Shown here piece after piece: positions 35,801 through 46,030 of a stretch of 64,000 nucleotides of DNA. Position 1 is the first letter of the stretch, and each line of letters opens with the position of its first letter. The stretch lies in the NCBI RefSeq assembly GCF_963678975.1, contig NC_089281.1, positions 24,408,765-24,472,764 on the forward strand. Reading direction: 5' to 3'. The notes beneath the pieces are model-generated. The model did not search any database. It was not told the DNA's origin and was given only the letters and a program-made list of their open reading frames with translations. This stretch comes from Dysidea avara. Lineage: Eukaryota > Porifera > Demospongiae > Dictyoceratida > Dysideidae. The translations under genes were made by a program, and so were the position numbers.

Positions 35801-38800
35801 TGTCCCGTTTGCTATAGAGTTCGTTGCCTTTGTAGTAGAATTCATCCTGTTTGCAATTGAATTCATTGGTTTTGAAATTGATTTCATCAGTTTTGCAATT
35901 GGTTATAGTTGCTTTTGTATTAGAATTATCGCATTTGAAGAATTCGTAATAACTATATTGACTGCAAGAAACCAGCCGCTCATCACGAGGTGAATCATTT
36001 TCGCCACAGAGAATACCACTTGATACACTACAGAGTAATTGAAGCTGGTTATAGGCGAAGCCATTAGCTGTCTGTCAAGTTAATTAGCTTGTTGACGAGT
36101 GACCACACTCATTGCCAATGGTGAAGCACAGTTGCAAATGTTGCTGAAGAAGTGTAGCAGCCTTATAAAGAGTTATTTACAACAGTTGTATTTCAACAAG
36201 ATCTTGGAGCAACTGCTACATATTGTTTTCGTGTTTACTGCAGCTGCCACTCTTGTTAGGGACAAATTCTTGTGCAAACGTGACGAATTCTAATGCAAAA
36301 CTGACAAATTCAATTACAAACGGGATGAATTCTACTGCAAAGGTGACAAACTCTACTGCAAACGGGACGAAGTCAATTGCAAAGGCAATGGATTCAATTG
36401 CAAAAACCTGTACTACAGTAGCTAGCATTGAAGATACACAAGCAAATGATTTCAGCATAGGATTAGGCCACTCCAAATAAATTTCCTGTTTCCCATCCAT
36501 CACCCGCATCTTGTTACTGTCAGCTCTAAATATTCCATTATTCCGTACACATTCTTCCACTATTTTCCGGTTATTCTTGCATACTGACAGGCTTAACAGA
36601 AACAGTGTCAGCTCACATGTCAGCAGTGCTATCAAGTCGGCACAAACTTCACGTTTGTGTTATTTTTGCAACTTGAAAAGGAACATGCTTTTGTGCAGCT
36701 TTTTATAGCTGTGCCAGGCAAATAATGGCTTGAAAAGCTGCCAATCCCATAATGAAATAATGGAAATGGACTGCCCGCCGCATGCAAATATGCCTGAGGT
36801 CAGGATGGGAAACAGGAAATTTATTTGGAGTAGCCTTAGCAATGGTGATGTCATTCTCATAGGAACTAATAGTTTTATCAAGAGTCCATAATAAGAGAGA
36901 GAGTGTCTAACTCTAGTATGCTGTATCAAAAATGAGCCCGACTAGTATCTCAGTATATCATTCGTAAACTACTATAGTGTTAACTTCAGTAATCGCCACC
37001 TTTCCTGGATGCTTCAATGGATTCGCCAGCCAGCCGCATTGTTTCATGCGTACAGCAGTAATCATCAAACTGTTTCGAATGTGGGTTTGTAGCGATAGAC
37101 ACGTGATCGGTAATGGATGTCACGCCGCCCCATGCCACTCCGAGTGTTACGGTAAATGCTACGCCTTCTAGGAATATTCGTGTGTCTACCACGCAGGAGT
37201 CTTATTGGCTATTCGATGAATTGTTTGAACAAGAGAGTCTTGATGAAGACGAATTGATGGAAATGGACACGGTCGCTGAGGTTCAGGATGTGGAACCAGC
37301 AAATGAGTCGATGTTAGAACCCTCACCAGTAGCTAATATGAACGAATCGTTTTTCGAGTCTGAGTTTGATGTCGTCTCAGATAGATCCGAGAAAGAACCA
37401 CCCATGGCTCCGTCTGATGTAGCTACCCCGGTTGAGAAAGAAATGTTTTTGAAAGGTATTGTTGATGCTGTTAGTAATCAGTTTCCTGAACTTGCTTTTT
37501 GACTGGATACCTTGCATCAGATAGCAACAACCCTGTTTTAACGATAACTTAGAAAAGCCTGTTTAGTCATTCCCCATTTGGAATAACCTCTCGTGTTACC
37601 ATCACCATTCAATACAAACATTATTCAGTGCACGTTTTGATGAGGCTGTGGAGAGAAGGGGAGATAAAGTCATTTGATGATGTGGTAGAGCTGTGTCATA
37701 TTTTTGGTTGCAAGTCCACATACAAGTTTTGTCCTGGAGTGGATCCCGATTATTACGAAAATGAGTTCCACAAAGCTATCCGGTGTCATATTAAAAGCGT
37801 CCGTCTAACTCAGTTTCCTTTTTCAAGGGTGGATTCCATCAACTGTAAACTTTGGTTTTTGCCTGCATCGAATTTATGTGCAGCAGAGATTTACACCAAT
37901 AATTGATTATTTACACCAATAATCAACTCTTCACTAGAAGCCAACCGGGGTACCGCACTAGTCGGGCTCATTTTTGATACAGCATACTAGAGTTAGACAC
38001 TCTCTCTCTTATTATGGACTCTTGGTTTTATGTATAGATAATCCTTGTTATGGGTTTGACGTGTCTTGGTTACAAGTTAAGTAGTTGACAGAATCAATGC
38101 TCAGTTCACAAAATATAATCCTTCATTTGTGGACTTGAAAAAATTCTTGTACCTTGTCAGGGTCATTAGTAATAGTGCCACAAAAATTACTAGTGCCACG
38201 CCTGGGCAACCATAACAATGAAATTCAAGAACAAACTAGCTCTGTATCGCTGTTGTTTGATAACACTCACCTGATGTAATAGTGAAGAGGAAACTGTCAA
38301 GAAAAATTCATGAAGAATCGAAGTAGAGAGGCCACTCAAGATCTGGACTCATAAAAACGATTGTCCGTAGTGACATCACCGTTGCCAATTCATTTTTACT
38401 ACAGTATCTATGATTCAAGGACACGCCCAACATACCTGCCAGAGATGGTCTAAAGGTTGTGGCCTTTTGAAATGAGTCCATGGCCTGTGGATACTGTCCT
38501 TCACCATAAAGAAGTGTTCCTCTGAAGTAATCAAAAAAGGACATGTTACAATAATGCTGCATTATGTAAGAAACTAAATCAAATATACAGTGCTAAAACA
38601 TGGCAATATGATCCACAGTAGTATGATTGTTATTACTATGTTGTGTTTACATTTAATACATCAGAGTAAACCAGTACATAACAAAGTCTCACAGTTAACA
38701 AAACTTACAAATTGTAGTGTGCATCAGCCATGTTGGGTCTGTGTTCAAGTGCATTACGATATGCCTGCTTGGCTCCTTCATTGTCTCCTCTCTTGCTTAA

Positions 38801-40756
38801 TACATTAGCCAGATTACTCCATGCTATGAGGTGATAACAAATCTATCACTATCAAATATACAGTATTTGCATACAGTATAAATATAGTAAGCAAATTAAT
38901 ATTAAATTTATAAGTGTTTAGTCCATCAATCATAACACTTACACTCAAACAACAACACTTCAAAATAACCTTTTACTACACAACACATGTGTATGTACCT
39001 TTAGCAGGGTTCACTTCTATCCCAGATCTGTAGGAAAGAATTTAAAATTTGTTAAAACCACAAGTAAAGTTTGGTGATTGTCAAGTATTACTCAACAAAT
39101 ATATGTTTCTAGATTAAAGTGATGATTTGGAACAAACGTATACAATCTTACTTAGTGGACACCTCTATAACAAAACCACCTCGCTATAGTGACCATGTCA
39201 ATATATTATTAAGGCCATATGTTATGGTCCCATAGTGGTCATATCAATGATCACTGTACAAATGAATTACTTGTACAAAGTCTCCTCATCTGACCAGTCA
39301 TTGTTCCTCTCGTATGTCCTCACAGCAAACAAAACAAAGAAAAATATCACAAACACCAAAAGCACCTAAACAAAATACACTTTATTAAACACTCCTTTAA
39401 CACGAGTGAATCACCTTCTTCATCAGAGTACTACAGTTACGGTGAATCAGATAAATCCCTTCTGCAGCTAACAAACAAAATCCAATACTGGGTATGTAAA
39501 GGATCCTCTCTGCCACAACAAATCCAACATAAAAAAACAAGTTTGTAGCTGGAATAAATGGTAGTACCATCACACACAACCCAAACAGCAACACTTGACA
39601 CCTGTCCACCCCTCCAGTACCACTAATGGCTACTCTCAAGTTCTTGATACAAGCAAATGAAATGACTGCTAAACTACCATACCAAATTACTGTGAAGAGA
39701 TTTCTTATGTCATTTAAAGAATGAATTAAAGGGATTGCCCCCATGGACCAGTCAAAACTAAGAGTAGCCGGACACAGCAGTAACCAGGCATTGAATGTTG
39801 GCAGGTAGAGAAAAGTCAGTGTACGTGTTAAGAAACTATCTGAATCAGCAGCTGGGTTATCTGAAGCTGAAAAGAATGGTGGCTTGTTTCCCATCACATA
39901 AAAACGAAGACCAATTAATCCCAGTAATGTCAGCATGATGACTGTCAGTCGTCTTCTGAGTCCTGATAATCTGGGCTACAGGGATAACAAAGAAGCATGT
40001 GCATCATTTTGTAACACATTAACAGCAATTATGTAATGGTTAAAATGATCCTACAGACCCCCAAAGGCAATCTAAAGAGGGAAATACAAAATCTTAACAA
40101 CCAAAGTGGAAGTGGTGGGAATACAAAGAATCGTGCAGTGTTTACGTAAGCACATTACCTTAGTTAATATTCCTATTGTTAAGTCTTTCAGTTCCACATT
40201 GACCTGACTGATTAAGAACACATCCACTACACCGCACACTCCTAATACTGTTACACTCTGCTCCTTAGAAAATAATGCTAATACAGCACATAACATACTG
40301 CACACCAGCCAATACCAGTTGAAGTCCACACTTGTTACTGTACTATTATAACTGTATTTTACACTCTTGAAATAGGCTAGTAGAGATGATAGGAAAAACA
40401 GACAAGCAAGAATCTCAGCTCTACCAACAACACCTGCAACAGCTTCAGTATGTATGGGATGTAATATGAATAATAGTGTTGCTATAAGTCTTGGAAATGT
40501 TAAAGTTCCAAATACATGTTCAGTCAAATAGAAGAATAATACTGATACTACTCCGTGTAAAATAACATTAACTAGGTGATAACCGAAAGGTTCAAGTTCT
40601 CCGAGTAAGTAGTTTAGTTTAAAAGTGGCCACACAAACAGGCCGATAAGATTTGTGGCTGCCACTGTGTTGGAGTGGTGTGCCCCAAAAGTCATTGACTA
40701 AAATATCTGACCATGATGAGTCCGGACGAAGATCATCATTAGTTAATATGGCTCTC
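32837..40756 (-). CDS. TMTC: TMTC-family ER O-mannosyltransferase (unit B, intact; 5' end unresolved)
   Basis: In reading order the exons are 40,756-40,159, 39,975-39,415, 39,365-39,271, 39,027-38,999 (29 nt), 38,823-38,709, 38,521-38,436, 35,690-35,629, 35,579-35,513, 34,649-34,594, 34,549-34,471, 34,165-34,044, 33,771-33,690, 33,586-33,472, 33,116-33,053 and 33,004-32,837. All junctions keep frame and give about 766 residues. TMTC proteins are multi-pass ER membrane proteins with C-terminal TPR repeats that O-mannosylate cadherins. Seen here are 'LHPIHTEAVAGVVGRAE', several hydrophobic helices, the DUF1736 block ('DNPAADSDSF', 'CPATLSFDWSMG'), and then about eight TPR-like units. The N-terminal exon with the usual acidic loop motif was not found, so the start is missing. 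The intron 38,435-35,691 holds three unit B-specific TIR elements. Confidence 0.9.
35761..36410. mobile_element. TIR element built of inverted 21-bp repeat arrays
   Basis: The ends are 'cagtttttgcaattgaattc' (35,761) and the inverse 'gattcaattgcaaaaacctg' (to 36,410). Flanks are tatta and tacta. Next to each end lies an array of about seven 21-bp units. The left array reads 'tttgcaattgaattcgtcacc' with variants (about 35,766-35,960); the right array (about 36,270-36,408) is the same family on the other strand. Because 21 is a multiple of three, each array encodes a heptad such as FAIEFVT, giving a 139-codon minus-strand frame (36,216-36,635) that I regard as a by-product. Confidence 0.7.
36464..36838. 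mobile_element. MITE with about 35-bp inverted ends
   Basis: 'ccaaataaatttcctgtttc' at 36,473 and the inverse 'gaaacaggaaatttatttgg' at 36,809 lie in near-perfect terminal repeats about 35 bp long (36,464-36,498 and 36,803-36,838). No coding region. It abuts the next element, and weak inverted similarity between 36,838-36,870 and 38,330-38,400 suggests that a larger, older element may enclose both. Confidence 0.65.
37113..37502 (+). CDS. Acidic ORF inside TIR element (129 aa)
   Basis: The frame starts 'MDVTPPHATPSVTVNATPS' and becomes strongly acidic (Glu/Asp-rich with Ser and Pro, about residues 40-115), ending 'NQFPELAF'. Composition suggests a disordered N-terminal region of a transposon-encoded protein. 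It is followed after 126 nt by a second ORF; 'gactgg...ttattcag' between them has an acceptor-like end, so the two may be exons of one gene, but I see no convincing donor. I do not recognise the product. Confidence 0.45.
   Translation: MDVTPPHATPSVTVNATPSRNIRVSTTQESYWLFDELFEQESLDEDELMEMDTVAEVQDVEPANESMLEPSPVANMNESFFESEFDVVSDRSEKEPPMAPSDVATPVEKEMFLKGIVDAVSNQFPELAF
37628..37906 (+). CDS. Basic/hydrophobic ORF inside TIR element (about 92 aa)
   Basis: The frame contains 'GCKSTYKFCPGVDPDYYE', 'HIKSVRLTQFPFSRVDS' and 'CKLWFLPASN', giving the pattern C-x-G-x-D, Y-E, then K-S-x-R and R-x-D-S-x-N-C-x-L-W. The first codon is GTG; an acceptor-like 'ttattcag' sits just before it, so it is more likely an internal or downstream exon than a separate gene. 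It reads like a structured domain in place of low-complexity DNA. No known function. Confidence 0.45.
   Translation: MHVLMRLWREGEIKSFDDVVELCHIFGCKSTYKFCPGVDPDYYENEFHKAIRCHIKSVRLTQFPFSRVDSINCKLWFLPASNLCAAEIYTNN
38025..38435. other. TMTC intron remainder
   Basis: Unit A has only about 90 bp in the whole corresponding intron (13,371-13,485), so almost all of this part is inserted DNA. No gene seen. Confidence 0.5.
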
Positions 40757-40796
40757 CTACAGTGTAAAAAGTGCAACAGTAAATGAGGTGCTTTCC

Positions 40797-40797
<1 letters not shown>

Positions 40798-40850
<53 letters not shown>

Positions 40851-40872
40851 AACAAACAAACAAACAAACACA
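40798..40872. repeat. CA and CAAA microsatellite
   Basis: (ca)n of about 24 units, then (caaa)n. It lies in the TMTC intron upstream of exon 40,159-40,756. The corresponding unit A tract (about 15,693-15,710) is much shorter. Confidence 0.95.
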
Positions 40873-41262
40873 CTACACAGAACAACTTAAAAAATTACAT
40901 TCTACAGCTTAAGTAATGCATGTAGTATTGATATCTACCTGAATCGTTTCCTTGTCTGACTCACACTTGATAAACATATAACTACTGCTTGGGTTCCAGA
41001 GCCCACCAGTATTACTTTACACAGATGAATACCTTACAAGCAAAACTATCAGGATAAAATTAAAGCTTCAAATTCCAACACTAGAAATATAGATGACCAT
41101 TTCCTCATTGCAACTACTAAAATACTGGTTAATCTCACACCGCGATCAGTTGGTACTGGTCACAACATGTTTTACTACTGTGTAGCTGTCTACAGGCCTG
41201 CTTGTAATACAGCCAGCTTAAATGGCTCTACTTACTATAGATTAGTAAATGCTCATTACATT

Positions 41263-41774
41263 ATGGAGCCATGGTACACTAGTGCAGTGGAAGATAGTTG
41301 GAAGAAGGTTGTCAAAATTGGACTGAAAACAATGGGAGTAGAACTGTGTAAAAAGTATGTTACAATTACATAAGATTACAGTAAATTATACCACTCTCTT
41401 CAGACTACTAGAGCTAACACCTGGTTTGGATGATTACTGTGAAAACATGTTTGAGAATGGCATGGAAGGGATGCAGGAGTATTGTCACATGATTGTTAAG
41501 GCTACCAACACAATTGTATACATGATCCACAATACTCACTGGCTAAAATGTCTTTCATCAGAAATGAACTTTATTGAAGGAGTGGACATTGAAGGCTACT
41601 ATGTAAGTTACAACAACTACTACATTAGTATACTAATTACACCCAACATTACAGGCTTTGGAGGAGGCCATTATAGAGACAATGCAGTCACTTCTCAAAA
41701 CTGAGTTTAATGCTCACGTCAGAAAGTCATGGCAGAAATTCTATCAGTTTCTACACTTACTACCTCTAACTTGA
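41263..41774 (+). CDS. Glb1B: globin-fold protein, about 136 aa, three exons
   Basis: Exons are 41,263-41,354, 41,404-41,602 and 41,655-41,774, with very short introns (49 and 52 nt) at B12.2 (phase 2) and G7.0 (phase 0). The chosen ATG gives 'MEPWYTSAVEDSWKK'; an in-frame ATG at 41,167 would add 32 residues with no homology to the other copies. It diverges strongly from Glb2/Glb3 and has a 6-residue longer CD region ('DDYCENMFENGMEGMQEYC'). It keeps 'THWLKCL', 'GVDIEGYY' and 'ALEEAIIETMQ'. The F8 position is Asn, beside a conserved Met. AATAAA follows 13 nt after the stop. Its unit A twin is dead, so this is the only working Glb1. No haem ligand is evident. Confidence 0.8.
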
Positions 41775-41841
41775 CAGTGAGAGAAGAATAAAGAACCATG
41801 TAGCATATAGATTCAGTGCTAGTTGTAGTTACATAGCATGT

Positions 41842-41867
41842 GCGCGCGCGCACACACACACACACGC
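41842..41867. repeat. CG/CA microsatellite downstream of Glb1B
   Basis: Short (gc)n(ca)n tract, counterpart of 16,633-16,670. Confidence 0.9.
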
Positions 41868-42339
41868 CATTGATCATTTGATTATTACCCTAAATGATGA
41901 TAGCAAACTGCACACTAATCATTGTTCAGATCCGTGTACAACCTGTTCGAGTGCATGTGGGCAAATGTGGTTGACAGCGATGCGCTGACTGAAGATGCAA
42001 TGATAAACATTCATTGTGTGTTGGAAACAGTGTGGGGCATGCCAACAAGTTAATCATACAAGCAAAGTATGGTCGTATCTTACATTCTGAGCTTGAAAAG
42101 TAATCAGTCAAGAAGATCCCATTGATTATCTTTGTTCAAGGCTTTACAGCCCATCCACCCTTTGGAAGCAGGATTTTTCACTTTACTGCAGGTGGTCTTG
42201 CAGTCCAGGTATTTCTACTCTACAAATAATCTTATCAACCTGCACAAGACATTGTTCTATGAACACCTGCGGACCTTAACCAAACAACAATGAACTTTAT
42301 TTAAAGACTGCAAAAGAATGATGGAGTACGGCTATAGTG

Positions 42340-42870
42340 CCACATGGTGAAGGGAGGTTGTTTATTGAGGTGTTTTGGAGAAGAATCTATTTAATTGTTG
42401 GCAGCTTTGCTGGAAGAGGGGAGGGGCTCATTTTTCAGAAGGAAAGAACCATTTCCTGCTCAGCTTTCTACAGAAGTCTGCCCCCAGAGAAGTGAACGGT
42501 GGACCAGCATTATCACAACAATATTCTACTATAGTCAAAGAAAGCTGGAGAAAAGTCTATAGCAGAATATTCATTGTCAGAGTAAATAGTGAACTTGTAA
42601 CATCAAAACAATGTTTGCTTGTATCATGACTGGTTGGTCTTGTATAGCAGGTTGTTTTGTATACATGAACATACAAAATGGCACCTGTACTATTGACGTC
42701 ATTTTGCACACTTTCCCATATTAACACCATCAATATTCTATTAATAAGTTTATTATAGTAAACATCATTATGTAATTCTTATGGTCGTAGATTTAAGGAA
42801 TTATATAGCACCAGGACTAAAAGATACAAGTCTTGGGAAAGATGAATTACACGAGATTTCTGCATAAAAA
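42340..42870 (+). pseudogene. Truncated globin-like gene piece (unit B)
   Basis: Counterpart of 17,160-17,660. The exon-1 helix-A segment at about 42,500-42,570 is fused to intron-1 sequence with the middle missing; TGACGTCA lies at 42,694-42,701; an exon-2 start near 42,790 diverges after about 60 nt. Both units share the same truncation, so the damage came before the duplication. Confidence 0.75.
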
Positions 42871-44277
42871 CAAAACGATCTAGATAATGTGGTAATGACA
42901 GTTAACAGTGAAACCCAAACTCCAAGACCTAAAATGCTAGAATATTTTTTCTCATGTTCTATTGGATTATGCCAAGGTCTACACTACAAAGGTTCTGTTG
43001 TAGTAAAGCGTTTGAACTAGTAATGGGCTCTTTTGCACATGGTGAGAAATATTGGATGTCAATCATGATACTTCACATGGTTCATACAGGCATGTAACTA
43101 CAGCACCGGGGATAGTTGTGATATAATTTGCAATGTCTTGAAATTTCAAGTTAAGCTTCAATTTCATGTGGATGATGACTGGAGGTTCCAGTTGTGTTCT
43201 AAATGATTGCTACAATCTTAGTCCTATATGTTGCCCAAAAGCAATTGTACATGGTCTTCCGTAGTTCCTCTTTTTCAGGCCACTTGGTAAGTTACTCAAA
43301 TGAAAAGTTTTTTCATGCAAACACCTTGCTTGTAGTGGAAGAGTCAGAGACAAGTTTTTAGACAGTCAAATCAGGATTTTAAAACAAACTGCTTTCCTAA
43401 CTGATCAGGGATTTGAGATTGTCAAAGATGTGGCAGCTCCAGTAAGCACTGAAGCCCCTACATGACACCAAAGTCACACACACAAAATGTTATAATTTGC
43501 AGTACATAGGGATAAACAGCATTTTACAAGATGCATATTTTTATACCTGCACAAAACACTATAGTACGTATATATTCTTTCTTGAAGCGCTAACAACCTA
43601 GCACCTAAGTTCATTAGTTTTTATAAACTCTAAGAATATGTGATGTTGAGTAAAATGGCACCCAGATTATAAGGTTGGTATTGGTAAGATATGGACGGAT
43701 ACATGCCAAGAAGGTAGGTAAGATTACTTTCAAGCATATCTTTCGGGAATGTTATCTATAACTTTACTGACATGCACTTCTCAATTATCCAGATGTCACA
43801 AGGATCCACTGTACTTACCAGTGAATGTGTCAACCCTCAACAAACATGTCAATAATGAAAAGCCATGATGAGTATTGATGCATTCATTTATTGCTAGTCA
43901 ACAGGCTATCAGGGAATAGGTCACCATTACCAACCAATAACCTGTGCACAGTGATATAATGAACAATCCAGACGTAATATTCAACATCTTCATAACCCCC
44001 AATCATTCTATCTACCAAAAGAGCCACAAGTTAGCCTCAACCAGAATATAAAATTCATTTAATCTGTATGACTGCAATGAGAAATGTAGACAATTTCAAC
44101 AAATAAGAACAATATGTACACAGTAAACAAGCACAGTACTATAAATCTAGTCGTTATTTAATGGTAAAATCACTGAAATACTAATAGTTATCAAAGAAGG
44201 CCTAATGCCATTTCTACATGAGGCAGAGCCGCCATACACAAACTACTAATCATCACTTATTAACACCACACTTTCAC
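42871..44277. other. Duplicated spacer upstream of Glb2B
   Basis: Aligns with 17,661-19,058. The segment at about 43,080-43,320 is inverted relative to unit A (about 17,830-18,110), a local inversion between the copies. No gene seen. Confidence 0.5.
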
Positions 44278-44479
44278 TATATAAATACTGGATGTAGTAA
44301 ACGTGTCACTTCTGGTGACATTGTTTGGCGACTGAATTGCTAACAATTTGAGTTGTTCTTAACTGCCACATCATAGTGATCATCAGTGAGTGTACCTACC
44401 TATCTAACAATACTACATGGTTAACTGATTGTTGTGTGTAGTGATATTTAGCTACTCTGGTCTATCCATTCATTTGTAG
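44278..44479 (+). promoter_or_regulatory. Glb2B promoter and 5' leader intron
   Basis: A canonical TATATAAA at 44,278-44,285 (other copies have TATTTAAA). A likely leader intron runs from gtgagt at 44,386 to ttgtag at 44,479, just before 'atcATG'. Confidence 0.65.
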
Positions 44480-44482
44480 ATC

Positions 44483-45225
44483 ATGAACATTGGACCAGTT
44501 TTATCACAACAACATTCTACAATGGTCAAGGATAGCTGGAGAAAAGTCTCTAGCAGAAAAAGTTTAGAAGAAGTGGGAAAGGAATTGTGCAAAAAGTAAG
44601 TAATTCTTTGTCAGAGTAAATGGTGAGCTTCCATACAGTGTAACTAACATCAAAACAATGTTTGCTTGTACCATGACTGGTTGGTCTTGTATAGCAGGTT
44701 GTTCTTTACACACAAACAGACAAAATGACACCTGCACAGGTTGTTGTGGGCTCCTGTAATTCGTCAATTGACGTCATTTTGCGCACTTCCTCATATTAAC
44801 ACCATCAATATTCTATTAACAAGTTTATTGTAGTAAACATCATTACAAGTAATTCTTATACGGTCACAGATTTAAGGAATTAGTACCAGGACTAGACACC
44901 AGTATTGGGAATGATGATTTACAACATTTCTGTAAAATGGTCATCCTGACAACAGAAGAATTTATAAAGAACATTCATAACACACAATGGCTGAAAAGCA
45001 TTGCACTCAGGATGGCCACTATATATGGAGTGGACGTCAATGGATATATCGTAAGTATCTATGATAATATTAATGATCAGTCTTTATCTTGTACATGTGT
45101 AGGTGTTAGAAGATGCCATCATTGAAACGCTACAAGCTCTACTGGAAGAAGAATTTACTGCAGATGTAAAGGAGTCTTGGGAGATGTTTTATCAATATAT
45201 TCACCTGTTGCCTAGATACCAATAA
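44483..45225 (+). CDS. Glb2B: globin-fold protein, 138 aa, three exons
   Basis: Exons are 44,483-44,595, 44,870-45,050 and 45,103-45,225, with introns at B12.2 (phase 2) and G7.0 (phase 0). Landmarks are 'MVKDSWRK', 'KELVPGLD', helix-E 'HFCKMVILTT', 'ALRMATIYGV' and 'SWEMFYQYIHLLPRYQ'. The helix-E residue that is His60 in Glb3 is Lys here, and F8 is Ala, so neither usual haem ligand is evident. Intron 1 holds TGACGTCA at 44,769-44,776. The stop codon overlaps an AATAAA string. All frames are intact and differences from Glb2A are scattered substitutions, so both copies look maintained. Confidence 0.85.
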
Positions 45226-45579
45226 ACACGTTACACTCATACACTACACTTGTAATATCACTTTATTTTCTGTACTAGTATGATCTGAATATAGTGTAAG
45301 ATGGATATTACTGTATACAATGTTGACTGCCATGTTAATCCATTCTATAAAGCAGATTATAACTCCACTTTTGGAGATCTAATCAGAATAGAGCAGGGTA
45401 TCATAAGATAAGTATTACATGAACCCTACAGGATTTCACTATATTGTGGGTGGTCTTGCTATCCAGGAATTACCACCATACAAATAATCCCATCAACAGT
45501 GAACTTCACTTTGGGACTGCAAAAGAATGATGGAGTAGGCTACGTCCAGTCCAAGTGCCACCACGGTGCTGCATGGTGA
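45226..45579. other. Duplicated spacer after Glb2B
   Basis: Aligns with about 20,018-20,371. No gene seen. Confidence 0.55.
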
Positions 45580-46030
45580 AGGGAGGTTGTTTATTAAAAT
45601 GAGGTTCTTTTGGAGAACATGTGGCAGCTCTGCTGGGGGAGAGGCTCATCTTCCAGAAGGAAGAGCCATTTCCTGCTCAGCTTTCTACAGAAGTCTGCCC
45701 ACAGAGAAGTGAACAGTGTACCAGTAGCAAGATTCCACCATAGTTAAGGACAGCTGAAGAAAAGTCACTAGTAGAATAAGTTAACAAGAAGTTGGAATAG
45801 AGTTGTGCAAAAGGAATTCTTTGTATATGGTGAGCTTCCATACAGGGTAACATCAAAACAATGTTTGCTTGTACCATGACTGGTTGGTCTCAGGTTGTTT
45901 AGTACACAAACAGACAAAATGACACCTGTAGGGGTTGTTTTGGGCTCAACTGTAAGTACTGTAATTGACGTCATTTTGCACATTCTTCATATTAACACCA
46001 TCAATTAACAAGTTTATTTTAGTAAACATC
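45580..46030 (+). pseudogene. Globin-like exon-1 scrap (unit B)
   Basis: Leader-like 'ccagaaggaag' at 45,654, an exon-1 remnant at about 45,709-45,811 with deletions, and intron-1 sequence with TGACGTCA at 45,966-45,973. Exons 2 and 3 are missing. Counterpart of 20,372-20,720, but with more intron retained. Confidence 0.65.

Larger units (their letters stand above)
36879..38024. mobile_element. DNA transposon with perfect 68-bp TIRs and 7-bp target duplication
   Basis: 36,879-36,946 is the exact reverse complement of 37,957-38,024 ('caagagtccataataagaga' is the outer end). It is flanked by 'gttttat' on both sides (36,872-36,878 and 38,025-38,031). Identical TIRs imply recent insertion, and unit A lacks it. 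Two plus-strand ORFs lie inside (37,113-37,502 and 37,628-37,906), neither with a recognisable transposase DDE motif. The superfamily is unresolved. Confidence 0.85.

Noticed and set aside
35766..36408. Possible CRISPR-like array
   Set aside because: The 21-bp units are contiguous, with no unique spacers, and the DNA is eukaryotic.
36216..36635. 139-codon minus-strand ORF with aromatic/acidic heptads
   Set aside because: The heptad comes from a 21-bp DNA array that has an inverted partner, and the rest of the frame crosses a different MITE; not annotated as a gene.
40941..41030. Candidate TMTC N-terminal exon on the minus strand (also 15,765-15,850)
   Set aside because: It has a splice-like edge and an open phase-compatible frame, but lacks the acidic loop motif expected at the TMTC N-terminus; it could equally be 5' UTR.
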